Assembly (NCBI GenBank): GCA_026075535.2
Contig: AP026550.1
Span: 2,914,001 to 2,978,000, forward strand
Length of the DNA stretch: 64,000 nt
Direction: 5' to 3'
Source of the DNA: Tricholoma matsutake
Lineage: Eukaryota; Basidiomycota; Agaricomycetes; Agaricales; Tricholomataceae
Position 1 is the stretch's first letter, and each line of letters begins with the position of its first letter. The notes under the pieces are model-generated. The model worked only from the letters and a program-made list of their open reading frames with translations, made no database searches and was not told where the DNA came from. Made by a program: the position numbers and the translations under genes. Below, one piece after another: positions 48,430-60,142 of the stretch.

Positions 48430-48516
48430 GTCCAAAATGCATACACTAAAAAATTCAAAACCAGATTCAAAACCAGCCTCAAAACCAGCTGTTTTCCCAT
48501 ACTGTGAACTCCACTA
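48430..48516 (-). repeat. right terminal inverted repeat of the Harbinger element
   Basis: Rich in TTCAAAACCAG units and ends TACTGTGAACTCCAC on the plus strand. Reverse complement of the left end at 13567. Confidence 0.6.
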
Positions 48517-49380
48517 ATATCTCACAATTCATTGTACAATTTTTGTCTGCTAGGATGCATGATCCCTTATGCATACAGATTTCATCTATATAGGTGTCCA
48601 ATCTCCAGTGCATAAGTATGGCAATGCATACAGATCAGAGCATATTTGCAACCACCCAAATCAACTTTTTCATTGAAAATCCACACAGCCCAAAAATTTC
48701 TATGGAAATAGGAATGTGACTCTGACAGTAGGAGATTGTATGCAGAGTACAGACCCTTGAAAGCTTGAACATTGTGCATTCATACTACTTAATAATGTAT
48801 AGAATAAAATTATGTTCAAGTTGTAGTAGAGTAGAGAACCGGGGACCCAGGCAGTGAGCAGTGGCACTGGTGTTGCTGACTCAACATCGGTGTGCAGAGG
48901 CTCCTGGCTCATTGAATCTCAATGGTCATGGCGTGCAGGCTCATGGGTTACATGGTGCAACTTGGGGCCAGACTGGTCAGCTTTGGGGACAAGCATTTCA
49001 TGTCAAACTTGTTAATGCAGCAAGCCAAACACATTTCAGGTGGCATCATGCAGGGACTAGTGTGGAATTTTTGGCTTATTTCATGCATCACATGTGTAAC
49101 AGAAGTACCCTTGTACTTCTGGCACTCAGGGGAGGGGAACAATGATAAATGGGAAGTTGGTATGGATTCAAGAGAGAGTAAGTAATCTAAGACATCATAC
49201 GAGAAAGATTATCCTACAGGCATGTGATCATGTGTATTAGTAATCATAGTCCATGTGTAGTAAGAGAATCAGGGAGTTCTCTAACACTTGCACAATCCCC
49301 ATTGAAAAGAAGTACACGGTCTAGGCATCAGGTGGTGACTCCCATGTTGTGAGTGATTCTGTGTCAATGAGTTCAGATTG
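48517..49380. other. unassigned sequence right of the Harbinger element
   Basis: No ORF with a recognisable domain. Part of it (48850-49380) may be the 3' non-coding end or LTR of Ty3 element E, whose coding part starts just to the right on the minus strand, but I found no second LTR to prove it. Confidence 0.35.
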
Positions 49381-52300
49381 AGGCAGCCACAAGTCATGTT
49401 CTGGTCTGTACCCTGTCCATCACATGAGGTATTGGTGACCTCATCCACATGGTCATTTGTCGAGGATTCAGTCAATGAAGTATTCAGTTGTCCCATCTGT
49501 TGTTACCAAGGGTGGTGGTGGGTGATGAGTTTGCACTGGGAACATCTTGTTGTTGTTTGTGACATGGCATCTAAGGTGAGAGACGTGGAACATGGGGTGA
49601 GCTTTTGATGAGGTTGGTAGTCGCAGTGTGTAAGATGAGGATTTAGGGTGTGCTCATAAGATTTCATATGGACCATCAAATCTTGGCATGAACTTCACCA
49701 CACAACCATCTTTAGCTTGCATGTAGTCTCTTCGACGATGAGCAGTTGCTAGTAAAACCTTATCACCAACTTTGAAAGCAGGGTCGGCTGTGTGGTTTTT
49801 GTTTGCTGTGTGCACCTGACTGATCTTGGCTGCTATGAGACTATCTTGTGCTGCATTTGTAAGTTCCATCATCTCTGTGATGAAAGCCTCTGTGGCCATG
49901 GCATTGATTGATGAATCTGTTGGTGGTGATGATGATATGAAAGGGGGGAGTAAACAAGGTGACTGGCTGGTCTTCAATACAAAAGGTGATATGCCTGTTG
50001 AACCATTTGGGGTGTTCATGATATTGAAGCAGACTTTTGGCAAGGCTTTTGCCCACCCCTTCTGGTTGCATTCAACATGGAATTGCAGGTATTGTATAAT
50101 GGTTTTGTTTGTACATTCTGAAGCTCCATCGGTTTGAGGGTGGTAAGACATCGATCATTTGTGATTGATGCCTGTCAGTTTCATCAATGCACACCAGAAT
50201 TTTGAGATGAAGATTTTGTTGCAATCACTCATGATCTCCATGGGGCACCCATTCTCACAATACCACTTGTTGAAGAAAACATAAGCGAATTCTTCTGCGG
50301 TGATGTCACTCTTGCAAGTGCTGGTTTGGATATTGGTGCCCATAGTGTTTTAAGGTCCAGTTTGGTCCAGTTTTTCAATCCCAAAGGGGGCAACCGGCAA
50401 CCACAACCGGTTGCAACTGACCCCCAACTTACTGGGACTGCAACCGGACTGAGTACAACCGGTCCCAATCAGTCCCAATCAGTCCGGTTGTCTCCAAATG
50501 ACCGGTTGGAACTGGTTTTGCCTACTTTTTTTGACTGTAAACTATATATTATATATTGTATTAAATAAATTTAATTGCACGACACCCCACGAGCAGGTGC
50601 TCACGGTGGTGACAAGTTGCTAATAGAACAAAAAAACAAAATAAGAAAAACAAAAAAACGATGGCCCCACTGTCTTGCATTTGACACGAGAGTGGGGTGG
50701 TGCTTCCAGTGTGTTCATTGGTGCCGAGTGTGCCTCGCTCATTGTTGCCATGTTGTCATTCATTGTCCAAGTCATCCCTGCCATTTGTCTTCCCCGCTGT
50801 TCATTCATCACCTCCCCTGTTCGTTCATCTTCCCTGCTGTTCATTATCCCCCACATTTGTTGCCCCTGCCATTTGGCGTTCATTCATTGGCATTTGAACA
50901 TTGGCATTCATTGGCATTCGTTCATTGGTGTTCATTGGTGTTCAAACGTTGGCAAACATTGGTGTTTGTTTGTTGGTGTTGTTGTTTGTCATCCTGATTC
51001 CATTGTCATCAGCACCTCCATCTCCCCCTATGAGCAGTCGCTTGCAGGTGGGGTGGTGGTGCTGTGACATGGCATTGTCTGTGGTGCTGTCTAGTAATAG
51101 AACCTGTTGCCACCCTGCGAGCAGAGGCTCACAGTGGTGACATAGGGGATTGGAGGGGTATGGCAAGGGCTCAGGTGCATTGATGGTGGCTAGGCGATGT
51201 CCTAGCAAAAGACAAGAAACTAAAAAAGGAATAGTTAGTTCAAGAAATAAGATTAAAAAAAAGAAACATACCCAATGGCCCAAACGATGACTAGCGTCGT
51301 TTGGGCTGTCTGCTTCATGTTCATTCATTTTGGGCACTTTTGGGGTGCATGCGTTGATGGTGGTGGTGGACGGGACTGGAGTTGTGGGAGTCATTTGTTG
51401 TCATGGGAGTTATCTGGCAAATGGTGCCACTTTGTTTTATTTTTTCACGAGCACATGACCACATGGTCTGTGCATGGCTGCAGGGTATATAAGTACCCAC
51501 CAAACGACCACTTCTCTATCAGGGTTTGTCCCACTGTGTATGATTGTAGCATAGTTGCTTTATAAATAGTTATAATTAGTAGTTATATTAGTTATATTTC
51601 CTTACATTCAAGCATGTATATAGTACATGCTACATACTGTAAGAAGACTGGTTGCAACCAATTGCAACCGGTCTTAGAACGGTTTTCAAATATTTACAAA
51701 ATGATGCAACTGGCAACCATACTGACCCCAAATGGGGACAACCACAACTGAAAAAAAGACCAGACCGAGGTTTGGTCCAGTTTGGTCCTATGGGCATTTT
51801 CGGTCCTGTAGACTGGACCTTGAAACACTAGGTGCCCAGCCTGTCTGTCATTGTTACGATTGTGTCAAATCCATCATCCTTTGGGAGGGGGCCCACAAAG
51901 TCAATTGCAACGGAGTGGAATCAGCTGTCAGGGATGGGTAAAGGGTGTAGTGGGCCTGCCCGCTTTGTATTTGAAGATTTGTTTTGTTGACAGTCTGGAC
52001 AGGAAGCGATGTACCTGCTTGCAAGGTCTTTTCTTATATTTGGCCAATAGAAATCATAATGGAGGTTCGCGTATGATTTCTCTGCTCCGAAGTGACCAAG
52101 GTTGTCGTGTGCAAGTTGGAAGAGCTGCTTGTGCAGTTGTTTGTACTTTGGTATCACCATGCAGTTACCAATGAACAGGAGGTTGTGTTTGATTGTGATA
52201 TTCAATTTGTTGTCTACTATGCCTTGTTTGAGATTGTTTAGAATTCCCATGCACCAAGGGTCTTTTCAGTACCCATTCTTGATTTGAGTGATGAGTTTTG

Positions 52301-53277
52301 GGTTGCTCTGGATTGTGAATAAGCTTGCGATCTGTATTGGCGATGATGCATTGTCGATGGAGTCAGGTAGTTGGGAGAGGGCATCTGCAACTGTGTTGTG
52401 TTTGCTGTTAATATACGTGATGTTATATTCGTACTGTGACAGGTATTCCATCCAGCATGCCTGATGCTGGGAGAGGTCACACTGGAAATTGAAGTTGTGG
52501 TCTGTATGGATGTGGATGTGGGTGCCAAGTAGGTCCACTCTCCATTTCTTCAACACCCACATGATGGAGAGCATCTCTTGCTCATGTACTGGGTGGTTCT
52601 GTTCTGTGCTGTTGAGTTGTTGGCTTTCAAAAGCTACTGGTTGTGCAGTCTCCCATGATGGTCCAAATGAGAGGACAGCACCTGTACGCTGTTTGCTAGC
52701 ATTGCAAGTCACAAAGATTTTGTTATCACCAGGGTTCTCATGGTCGGTTGTGGTGAGGCAGTCTCAGCTGACCATGAGCCATTTGATGTTGTCGAAGGCA
52801 GACTGGTGGATTGATGTCCATGGTGGGAAAGACATATTACACTCTTTTTGTGTGAGCAGGGTAAGGACAGAGGTGTGCTCTGCAAGTGAGGGTAGGAATG
52901 TGGAAATGTAATGCATGACACCTAGAAATTGCCATATGTGTTTTGCTGTGCTGGGAGCAGGCCAGCTGAGAATCTGCCTAACCTTACTGTCATCCACTTC
53001 GATCCCTCTGGCTGAAATATGGTGGCCCAAAAATCCAATTTCTGTGCAAAACAGGCTAGACTTTTTTCAGTGAGCAGTAGAGTTGAGCCTTTTGGAGCAC
53101 ATCAAGGATCAGTGTGACATTTATTCTATGTTCTGCTAGTGAGTTCAACCACATGATGATCTTGTCCAAATACACATGACAGATTTTGCCAATGTAGTCC
53201 TTGAGAGCCAGAGTTATGCATCGTTGGTGTGTTGCCGGTGAGTTATGCATGCCCATTGGCATTACGGCTCACTCCCA
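49380..53277 (-). mobile_element. Ty3-type element E, truncated and interrupted
   Basis: Reading leftwards: end of reverse transcriptase (53262-53060: MPMGMHNSPATHQR, YLDKIIMW where YLDD is expected), RNase H (52712-52300: VHEQEMLSIMWVLKKW), integrase HHCC finger (52180-51950: NLGHFGAEKSYANLHYDFYW; CPDCQQNKS), then the hAT copy 50343-51830, then the integrase core and C terminus (50343-49660: SYHPQTDGASECTNKTIIQY; FKVGDKVLLATAHRR) and a chromodomain remnant (about 49500-49390) with four TGA stops at Arg positions. The 5' half is missing: element F inserted at 53278. Confidence 0.8.
50343..51830 (+). mobile_element. non-autonomous hAT element, copy 2
   Basis: 1488 bp, same termini as copy 1, with the exact 8-bp duplication GGTGCCCA (50335-50342 and 51831-51838). 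Inserted in the integrase of element E. Internal minisatellite is shorter than in copy 1. Confidence 0.92.
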
Positions 53278-53513
53278 TGTAAGCTCATGCTGTCCATGAG
53301 CTTCACTAACCAGAGATGCATGACATAAGAGAGAGAGAGTGAACGAGCAAAAGAGCAAGGAAAACGGGGAAAGAACAGGCTCAAGTGGTGGATTGCAGCT
53401 AGTAGAGCTCTAAGGTATGTGTGTGGTGGTAAGCAAGTAAGTCTGTAAGGATGAGAGTCAAGGATCTGACCGAGACTCATGACAAACAACAATAAATACA
53501 TGTCATCCTTACA
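53278..53513 (-). repeat. 3' LTR of element F
   Basis: 236 bp; in the element orientation TGTAAGGATGACATG ... GAGCTTACA, preceded by the purine tract GGAGAGATGGGGAGGG. Ends form a TGTAAG / CTTACA inverted repeat. Confidence 0.7.
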
Positions 53514-56322
53514 CCCTCCCCATCTCTCCAAAATTTGACCCAGCCCAAGCAAAGGAAAAAAAAAAAAACCCTGCATGTTGGAGAAGAAAGGTACTGTAAA
53601 AAGGGCACAAACACAGGTGCATTAAAAACCCCGGCGGGGAGGAAAAGCTACCAGTCAGCAAGTGAAAAAGAAGATACTAATTACTAGCAACAGGCTTTTT
53701 CTGAGCCAACCAGATGTCCAATGCTTCACAGTCTTCAAGTTCACAGCCAGGTAGCCACCGGTCCTCTTTGGCACCATAACCTTGCCAATGGACCAGGTAT
53801 TGAACACCATGACCGTGTTTGCATTCATCCAAGATTTGATCAATGAAGAACTCCTGTTCAGTGTCTACAATGACTGGGAGCAGTTGTTTGAGTTTGCATG
53901 ATGGAAAAAGATCGGCATCGTTTTTGACAAAGGGTAAGACCTGGGACATGTGAAATGTTGGGAAGGTGCGGCAGTTGTTGGGGATGTCGAGTGTGATGGT
54001 GGAGATCTCTGGAGCCATCTTAATGATGATGTAGGGGCCATTGTAATGTGGCATAAATTTTGCCACACACTTTTCGTTCCTGGCCTGGTACTCTCGTCTA
54101 TGGTGGAGCATGGATAAGATGACACAGCCACCTTCTTCAAATGGAAAGTTGTCAGTGCGATGCTCATTCACTACAAGGGACTGCAAAAGCTTAGCCTGAA
54201 GCATATTGTCCTGTGCCTCTTTCAAGTCCAATGGTAGTCATTGGATGATGTCAGAAGCACAGATGTCCTTGAGAGCACCGTCCTTGTTAGCAATGAGCAG
54301 GGGAATCACATGTGGGCTGCAGCCCATTCAGAGTTGGAATGGGGAAAACTCTGTGGATGCATTGATGGTATTCATCATATTGAAACGGACATGTGGTAGG
54401 GCACGACACCAGTCCATCTGATTCTGCTCCACGTGGTACCGGAGGCACTGATTGATCATTTTATTAGACTGTTCGCTGGTGCCATCAGATTGGGGGTGAT
54501 ACACTGTTGACATTTTCAGCTTGATGCCAGTGAGTTGGTGCAGTGCTTGCCAGAACTTCAAAAGGAATAGTTTGTCATGGTCTGAAATGATTTTGAGTGG
54601 CAGGCCATTTTCACAATAGCACTTGTCAAAAAGAATTATGGCGAGATCCTCAGCAGAGATGTCGATGCAAGCTGGAATGATACGGATATCACTGTTAAGT
54701 CAATCAGTAAGCAAGATGATGCAATTAAAACCCTCATCTTTGGGCAAGGGCCCAATAAAATCCATGGCCACTGAGTCGCCCCGTTGGTCTGGGATAAATG
54801 GGTGCAGCAGCCCAATTGGCTTTGTGGTCCCAGCCTTGTTACACTGGCATGCAATGCATGCAGGGATGTATGCCAGCCCCAGATCTTGTTGCATGTTCGG
54901 CCAGTAGAATGATTCCCAGAGTGAGCCATAAGATTTTGTGAAACCAAAGTGGCCTAGCACATCATGAGCAAGGTGGAACAGTGTTTCATGCACTGTGTTG
55001 ACATGTGGAATAATAAGTTGACCCCCTGCAAAAAGCAGGCCATCACAGCTTTCAATTCCATACAGCAATATCTTAGCATCTTGGATGCATTTGCACCAAG
55101 GATCAGTCTTGTATCCGGTCTGGATGGTGTTCAGCAGTTCCACATCGGCAGCGATAGATAAACAGTGCATGGTATAGCAAGCATTTTAGGTTTTGCAAGG
55201 ACCATGGCACACGCAAACACATCATCATCATGGCTATAGATCACTGTGATAGGGTCTGAGTTGTCAGGTGGATATGGGATGCAGGCAGTGTGCGCAGAAT
55301 CAAGTGAAGTGCAAGAGAGGGCATCAGCCACCATGTTGTCCTCTCCTTTGATGTAGACAATCTTGCAATCATACTGGGACATAAATTCCATCTAACGGGC
55401 TTGTCTACGGCTATGATCGTGCTGTGTGTCAAAATTCTCAAGTGTCTTTTGATCGGTGTAAATGACAAAGGGAAGACCAATCAAGTTGGACCACCACTTC
55501 TGCAGAGAGCAAATAATCACCAGCATCTCTTTCTCATGCACAGGGTAATTCAATTTTGCATTTTTAAATGTCATTGAGTTGAACACAATGGGGTGGGCTA
55601 TCTCCCAGCTTTTTCCAAAAGACAGGACTGCCCCCGACTGATAGTCACTTGCATCAGTTGTCACAAAGATTTGGTAGTCGGGCATGACATTGTGATCAAT
55701 AGTCATGAGGGATTCACAACCAATGATGGCTTTCTTTATTGCCTCAAAGGCATCTTGGTGACATGGGAGCCAAGGTGGAAAGTTTCTGTTACATTCTTTG
55801 GTCATCAGCTCTGTCAATACATGAGTATGCTCAGTAATGTGGGGAAGGAATTGTGCAATGGACAAGGCCACAGAACCTGCAGACGTCTTTTGAGTTCTGA
55901 GGTCGAGGCCAGTTCACAATATGTTGGGTTTTCTTTGTGTTGACCTCAATACCATGAGCAGAGACATGGTGCCCAAGAAAATTGATTTTGGTTTGAAAGA
56001 GTTGAGTCTTACAAGGGTTGCAGTAGAGTTGTGCACCTCATAAATCCGCAGGGACTATTTCAACATTTCAACAATGCTCCTCAAGGTTGTTAGACCAGAT
56101 GACAATGTTGTCTAGGTAGATGTGACAGATCTTCCCAATCCATGGTCTGAGGGTGGCAGTCACTCGTTGTTGGTGGATGGCAGGTGCATTTTTCAAGCCC
56201 ATAGGCATCACAAGCCATTCAAAGAGGCCAAATGGTGTGGACATGGTGGTTAGGGGAATATCAGCAGGATGCATCCATGTTTGGAAAAAACTGTTGGTCA
56301 TGTCGATTGTTGCCCATATTCG
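53278..56322 (-). mobile_element. Ty3-type element F, 5' truncated
   Basis: Inserted in E within the codons for a Trp-Glu-Trp stretch of reverse transcriptase. Reading leftwards: reverse transcriptase (56301-56050: [28 protein letters not shown] in place of YLDD), RNase H (55871-55400: VHEKEMLVIICSLQKW), integrase finger (55000-54790: HFGFTKSYGSLWESFYWPNM; CIACQCNKA), integrase core (about 54740-54330: PKDEGFNCIILLTD; YHPQSDGTSEQSNKMI) and chromodomain (53850-53690: YLVHWQGYGAKEDRWLPGCE). A purine tract precedes the 3' LTR. The 5' part is cut by hAT copy 3 at 56323. Confidence 0.82.
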
Positions 56323-57793
56323 TACTGTTTCAAGGTCCAGTCTACAGGACCAAACTGGACCGAACCTCGGTCTGGTCTTTTTTTCGGTTGTGGTTGTCCC
56401 TATTTGGGGTCAGTATGGTTGCCAGTTGCATCATTTTGTAAATATTTGAAAACCATTCAAAGACCGGTTGCAATTGGTTGCAACCGGTCTTCTTACAGTA
56501 TGTAGCATGTACTATATACATGCTTGAATGTAAGGAAATATAACTAATATAACTACTAATTATAACTATTTATAAAGCAACTATGCTACAATCATACACA
56601 GTGGGACAAACCCTGATAGAAAAGTGGTTGTTTGGTGGGTACTTATATACCCTGCAGCCGTGCACAGACCATGTGGTCATGTGCTCGTGAAAAAACAAAA
56701 CAAAGTGGCACCATTTGCCAGATAACTCCCATGACAACAAATGACTCCCACAACTCCAGTCCCGTCCACCACCACCATCAACGCATGCACCCCAAAAGTG
56801 CCCAAAATGAATGAACATGAAGCAGACAGCCCAAACGACGCTAGTCATCATTTGGGCCATCGGGTATGTTTCTTTTTTTAAATCTTATTTCTTGAACTAA
56901 CTATTCCTTTTTTAGTTTCTTGTCTTTTGCTAGGATGTCACCTAGCCACCATCAATGCACCTGAGCTCTCGCCATACCCCTCCAATACCCTATGTCACCG
57001 CTGTGAGCCTCTGCTCACAGGGTGGCAACAGGTTCTATTACTAGACAGCACCATGGCCGATGCCACGTCACAGCACCACCACCCCGCCTGCGAGCGACTG
57101 CTCATAGGGGGAGATGGAGGTGCTGACGACAATGGAATCAGGACGACAAATGACAACACCAACGAATGAACACCAATGTTCGCCAACATTTGAACACCAA
57201 CAAACACCAATGAACAAATGCCAACAAACGCCAGCGTTCAAATGCTAATGAACGCCAATGTTCGAACGCCAATGAATGAATGCCAAATGGCAGGGGCAAT
57301 GAATGTGGGGGATAATGAACAGTGCAGAAGATGAATGAACAGGGGAGGTGATGAACGAACAGCGGGGAAGACAAATGGCAGGGTCAACTTGGACAACAAA
57401 CAACAACATGGCAACAACAAGTGAGGCATACTCAGCACCAATGAACACAATGGCAGCACTGCCCCACTCTCACATCAAATGCAAGACAGTGGGGCCATCA
57501 TTTTTTTGTTTTTCTTATTTTGTTTTTTTGTTCTATTAGCAACTTGTCACCGCCGTGAGCACCTGCTCACGGGGTGTCATGCAATTAAATTTATTTAATA
57601 CACTATATAATATATAGTTTACAGTCGAAAAAAGTAGGTAAAACTGGTTCCAACTGGTCATTTGGAGACAACCAGACCGATTGGGACCAGTTGTACTCAG
57701 TCCAGTTGCAGTCCCAGTAAGTTGGGGGTCAGTTGCAACCAGTTGCCCCCTTTGGGATTGAAAAACTGGACCGAACCAGACCCTAAAACACTA
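56323..57793 (-). mobile_element. non-autonomous hAT element, copy 3
   Basis: 1471 bp, opposite orientation to copies 1 and 2. Left end TACTGTTTCAAGGTCC (third base changed), right end ...CCTAAAACACTA. The flanking octamers CATATTCG and CTCTTGTC differ, so there is no target duplication: one flank is Ty3 element F, the other a broken gene. Contains the clearest hairpin copies (57001-57020, 57553-57572). Confidence 0.9.
57001..57020 (+). repeat. short hairpin unit in hAT copy 3
   Basis: CTGTGAGC-CTCT-GCTCACAG, perfect 8-bp stem, followed by GGTGG. Further copies in the same element are at about 57079 and 57553-57572 (CCGTGAGC-ACCT-GCTCACGG). Confidence 0.75.
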
Positions 57794-59330
57794 CTCTTGT
57801 CACCCTCCTCTTCATCATCTGACACTATACTCTCTAACATCTCATCTAAAGCTGCCTGCTCCTTAGCATACTTCTTCCAAAGCCCTGGAATCCGATTTGG
57901 AGTAACAATAGCAAGCCCAACCTGATTGTATTGAGAAATGGCATCTGTCTCGGGAGGGTAATCTTGGAGGCTAGTACCATGAAAATGTGAGAGATCCCAT
58001 GCAACGATTGTATCATTACCTCCTTTGGCCCGAATACTATACTTACAGTTGTGGAAGTGGCCACCCTGATCTTCTCTTAAAGTCCTTGATATCGTCCAGG
58101 CAGTAGCAAACTTGTTTGGCTGATTGACCTCCCTATGAACAAACCTAGAAGAGAAACATTGTTAGTCAGGAGAAGCTGTAATATAACTGGTGGTAAATGC
58201 CTAGAACAATTTGCAGCCATTGCAGCTGAAGGAGGAGCGAGCTCTGCCCATTCAAAATTGAATGATTCTTCTCCAATTTCCAACTCTAACTCCCCTTTAA
58301 CACTATTCTCCTCAAAGCCCTCAACAATCTTCTTGTTCATCCGATAAATCCCAGTCTCAGCAAGCCAAGTGACAATATCATCTGAGAGCTCATTGGGAAG
58401 TCATCTGCGAATAAGCATCCACAGAAGAGAGAAAGCATGGGCAGTCCTCTCATTGAGACGATCGACAGATTCATCGGACAGCTTCTTTGACTTGATATTT
58501 TTGACCCAACCAATTGTAGGCTTGCTTCGTGCTCCAGCAGAAACTCCAGTCTGAACGATGCTGCCTGGATCAGCAAGCTAACAAAAGTTTGAATCAAGAT
58601 AATGAATATTAGAACAAGATGCTTACTCACATGCTCTTGCGATACTTTACATTATCTTTGATGATATCTTCCATGCAATGAAGAAGTGCTGGATGGCCAA
58701 CAAAATTCTGAATGATAACCATCACCAGCTCCTGTGTTCTCTTATCGTAGACAATAACAGTATCCTGCTCTCCAAATCCCCCTGAAGTTTCTTAGGATCA
58801 ACAAACAATAAAGGATATCACTTGTGCCTGGGATTGGGCTGCTTTCCTGTTTCAATGTACCCCTTCCATCTCTGCTCAATTGCTGAAGATTCCACCATCC
58901 AGTGGTATTTGGGTAGATAAGGTGTTTTGAGCTTGGAAACATATACGACTCAAATCTTGCCCAGAAAGGCCAACTTTTCATCATCAGTCCAATCCAAACT
59001 GATCGAGGTGCTGAACTGCCTCTTGCTGAATCAGTTCTGCAGGAAGTATTGCTGCCGCTGGTATAATGCACCACTGATGCGACGAAAGAGGTTATGCAAC
59101 TGGTCATAGCTGCCAAACCAGGTGGTGAAGATGTTGAACTGCTTTGCAGGCTCCTTGCCATCAAACCAATCAAAAGCACCAGGCAGGGATTTGCAAAGGT
59201 GGGAGACAAAGATTGTTTTTCTAGCAGGGGATGTTGCAATTTCCAGCAGATCAAGAAGATCAGCATCTTTCTCTACAGTGGTAAAGATTGCAGATTGCTC
59301 AGCTCTTGCTTTCCGATTCTTGGACATTGT
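57794..59330 (-). pseudogene. broken basidiomycete gene, possible 2OG-Fe(II) oxygenase-like fold
   Basis: From the ATG near 59325 (MSKNRKARAEQ) the minus strand reads a conserved-looking protein: a domain with FVSHLCKSLPGAFDWFDG, then YLPKYHWMVESSAIEQRW, an exon ending in ...DNVKYRKSM with a GTGAGT donor at 58630, next exon with PTIGWVKNIKSKKLSDESVD and DDIVTWLAETGIYR, and a last part GGHFHNCKYSI, DTIVAWDLSHFHGTSLQ and QVGLAIVTPNRIPGLWKKY. The H-x-C...W-D...HGT pattern recalls 2-oxoglutarate oxygenase folds, but I am not sure. Four TGA codons sit where Arg would fit, and a frameshift lies near 58760. The 3' end is cut by hAT copy 3. Confidence 0.5.
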
Positions 59331-59429
59331 GGATAGGCAGATAGGTTTGGTGATAGTAGATGTGGTGTTTACAGGGGCAACTTCACAGGGGCAAGTTGTC
59401 GGCAACAATTTGGTGATTAGATGTGGCAT

Positions 59430-60142
59430 TTACAGGGGCAAGTTATCAGCAATGATGTGGCTATGGTGTGGCTGTGCTGTAATTGCCTGCAAGCCACCAC
59501 GTCCACCTTGGCCTGTGAAGGCTGCAGCACCACTGCCCACAGTCCAAGCAATTCCCCTGGACATCCGGGTTTTGCTCGCCCAGTGGTAGCTGTAGCTGTA
59601 GCATGTGCCAGATGCATTGTTACTGGCCAGGCAAGTCTACCTAGTGGCATGACAGTTACCACATCCACAGCATGAAAAACGGTTGGAACAGCAACAGACC
59701 CCACCACCATACCTCAAACTGGCCCCAGGACCATGATCATTACTGACCCCACTGCCCCTGTTATCTGCCACATATGGTGATGTCACCACCATTGATGTTT
59801 TCCACAGCCCCCAGGTGCCACACCACCATTGACAATGACATTGACAACAGCCACCAGAACTCCACCCCTTGCCTCCACTCAGCTAAGTTTTTTACTTTTG
59901 TTTCATTATTTTGCTGCTAACAATCTTCTTAGGTACAAACTAAAGTACTACTACAATGACAACAAAGCTGACTTGCCACCACTGTTGCGAGCCCCTGCTC
60001 GCAAGGTGGATTGCGGGTGCTCAACAATGGACCAACAACGACAGGGGATGAGGACAAAATGGGGAGAGGACTGACAATGAAGCACACCACCCGCCCCCAG
60101 CCTCACAAGCAACTGCTCGTGGGGTGGATCATGGGTGGATTG
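59430..60142. other. non-coding repeat sequence with two hairpin units
   Basis: No gene. Low-complexity CCAC-rich sequence. Contains two hairpin units (59985-60004 and 60104-60120), each followed by GGTGGAT and GGGTG, also found in the repeat region near 30600 and in the hAT copies. Confidence 0.5.
59985..60004 (+). repeat. short hairpin unit, perfect 8-bp stem
   Basis: TTGCGAGC-CCCT-GCTCGCAA. Same loop pattern (NNCT) and downstream GGTGG as the other copies in the window; see also 57001, 57553 and 30638 (reverse strand). Confidence 0.75.

Larger units (their letters stand above)
13567..48516 (+). mobile_element. PIF/Harbinger DNA transposon, heavily interrupted
   Basis: The outermost element of the nest. 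About 85 bp at 13567-13650 match the reverse complement of 48430-48516 (outer ends GTGGAGTTCACAGTA...), so they form terminal inverted repeats; AAT follows on both outer sides, as expected of a 3-bp target duplication. Between them lie the two PIF/Harbinger genes: a DDE transposase (+), split between 17101-18079 and 46410-46819, and a SANT/Myb-like accessory gene (-) at 46830-48316, converging on the transposase. Everything else inside is later insertions. That the two ends belong to one copy is inferred from the transposase rejoining; the left end alone could be a separate short relic. Confidence 0.6.
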
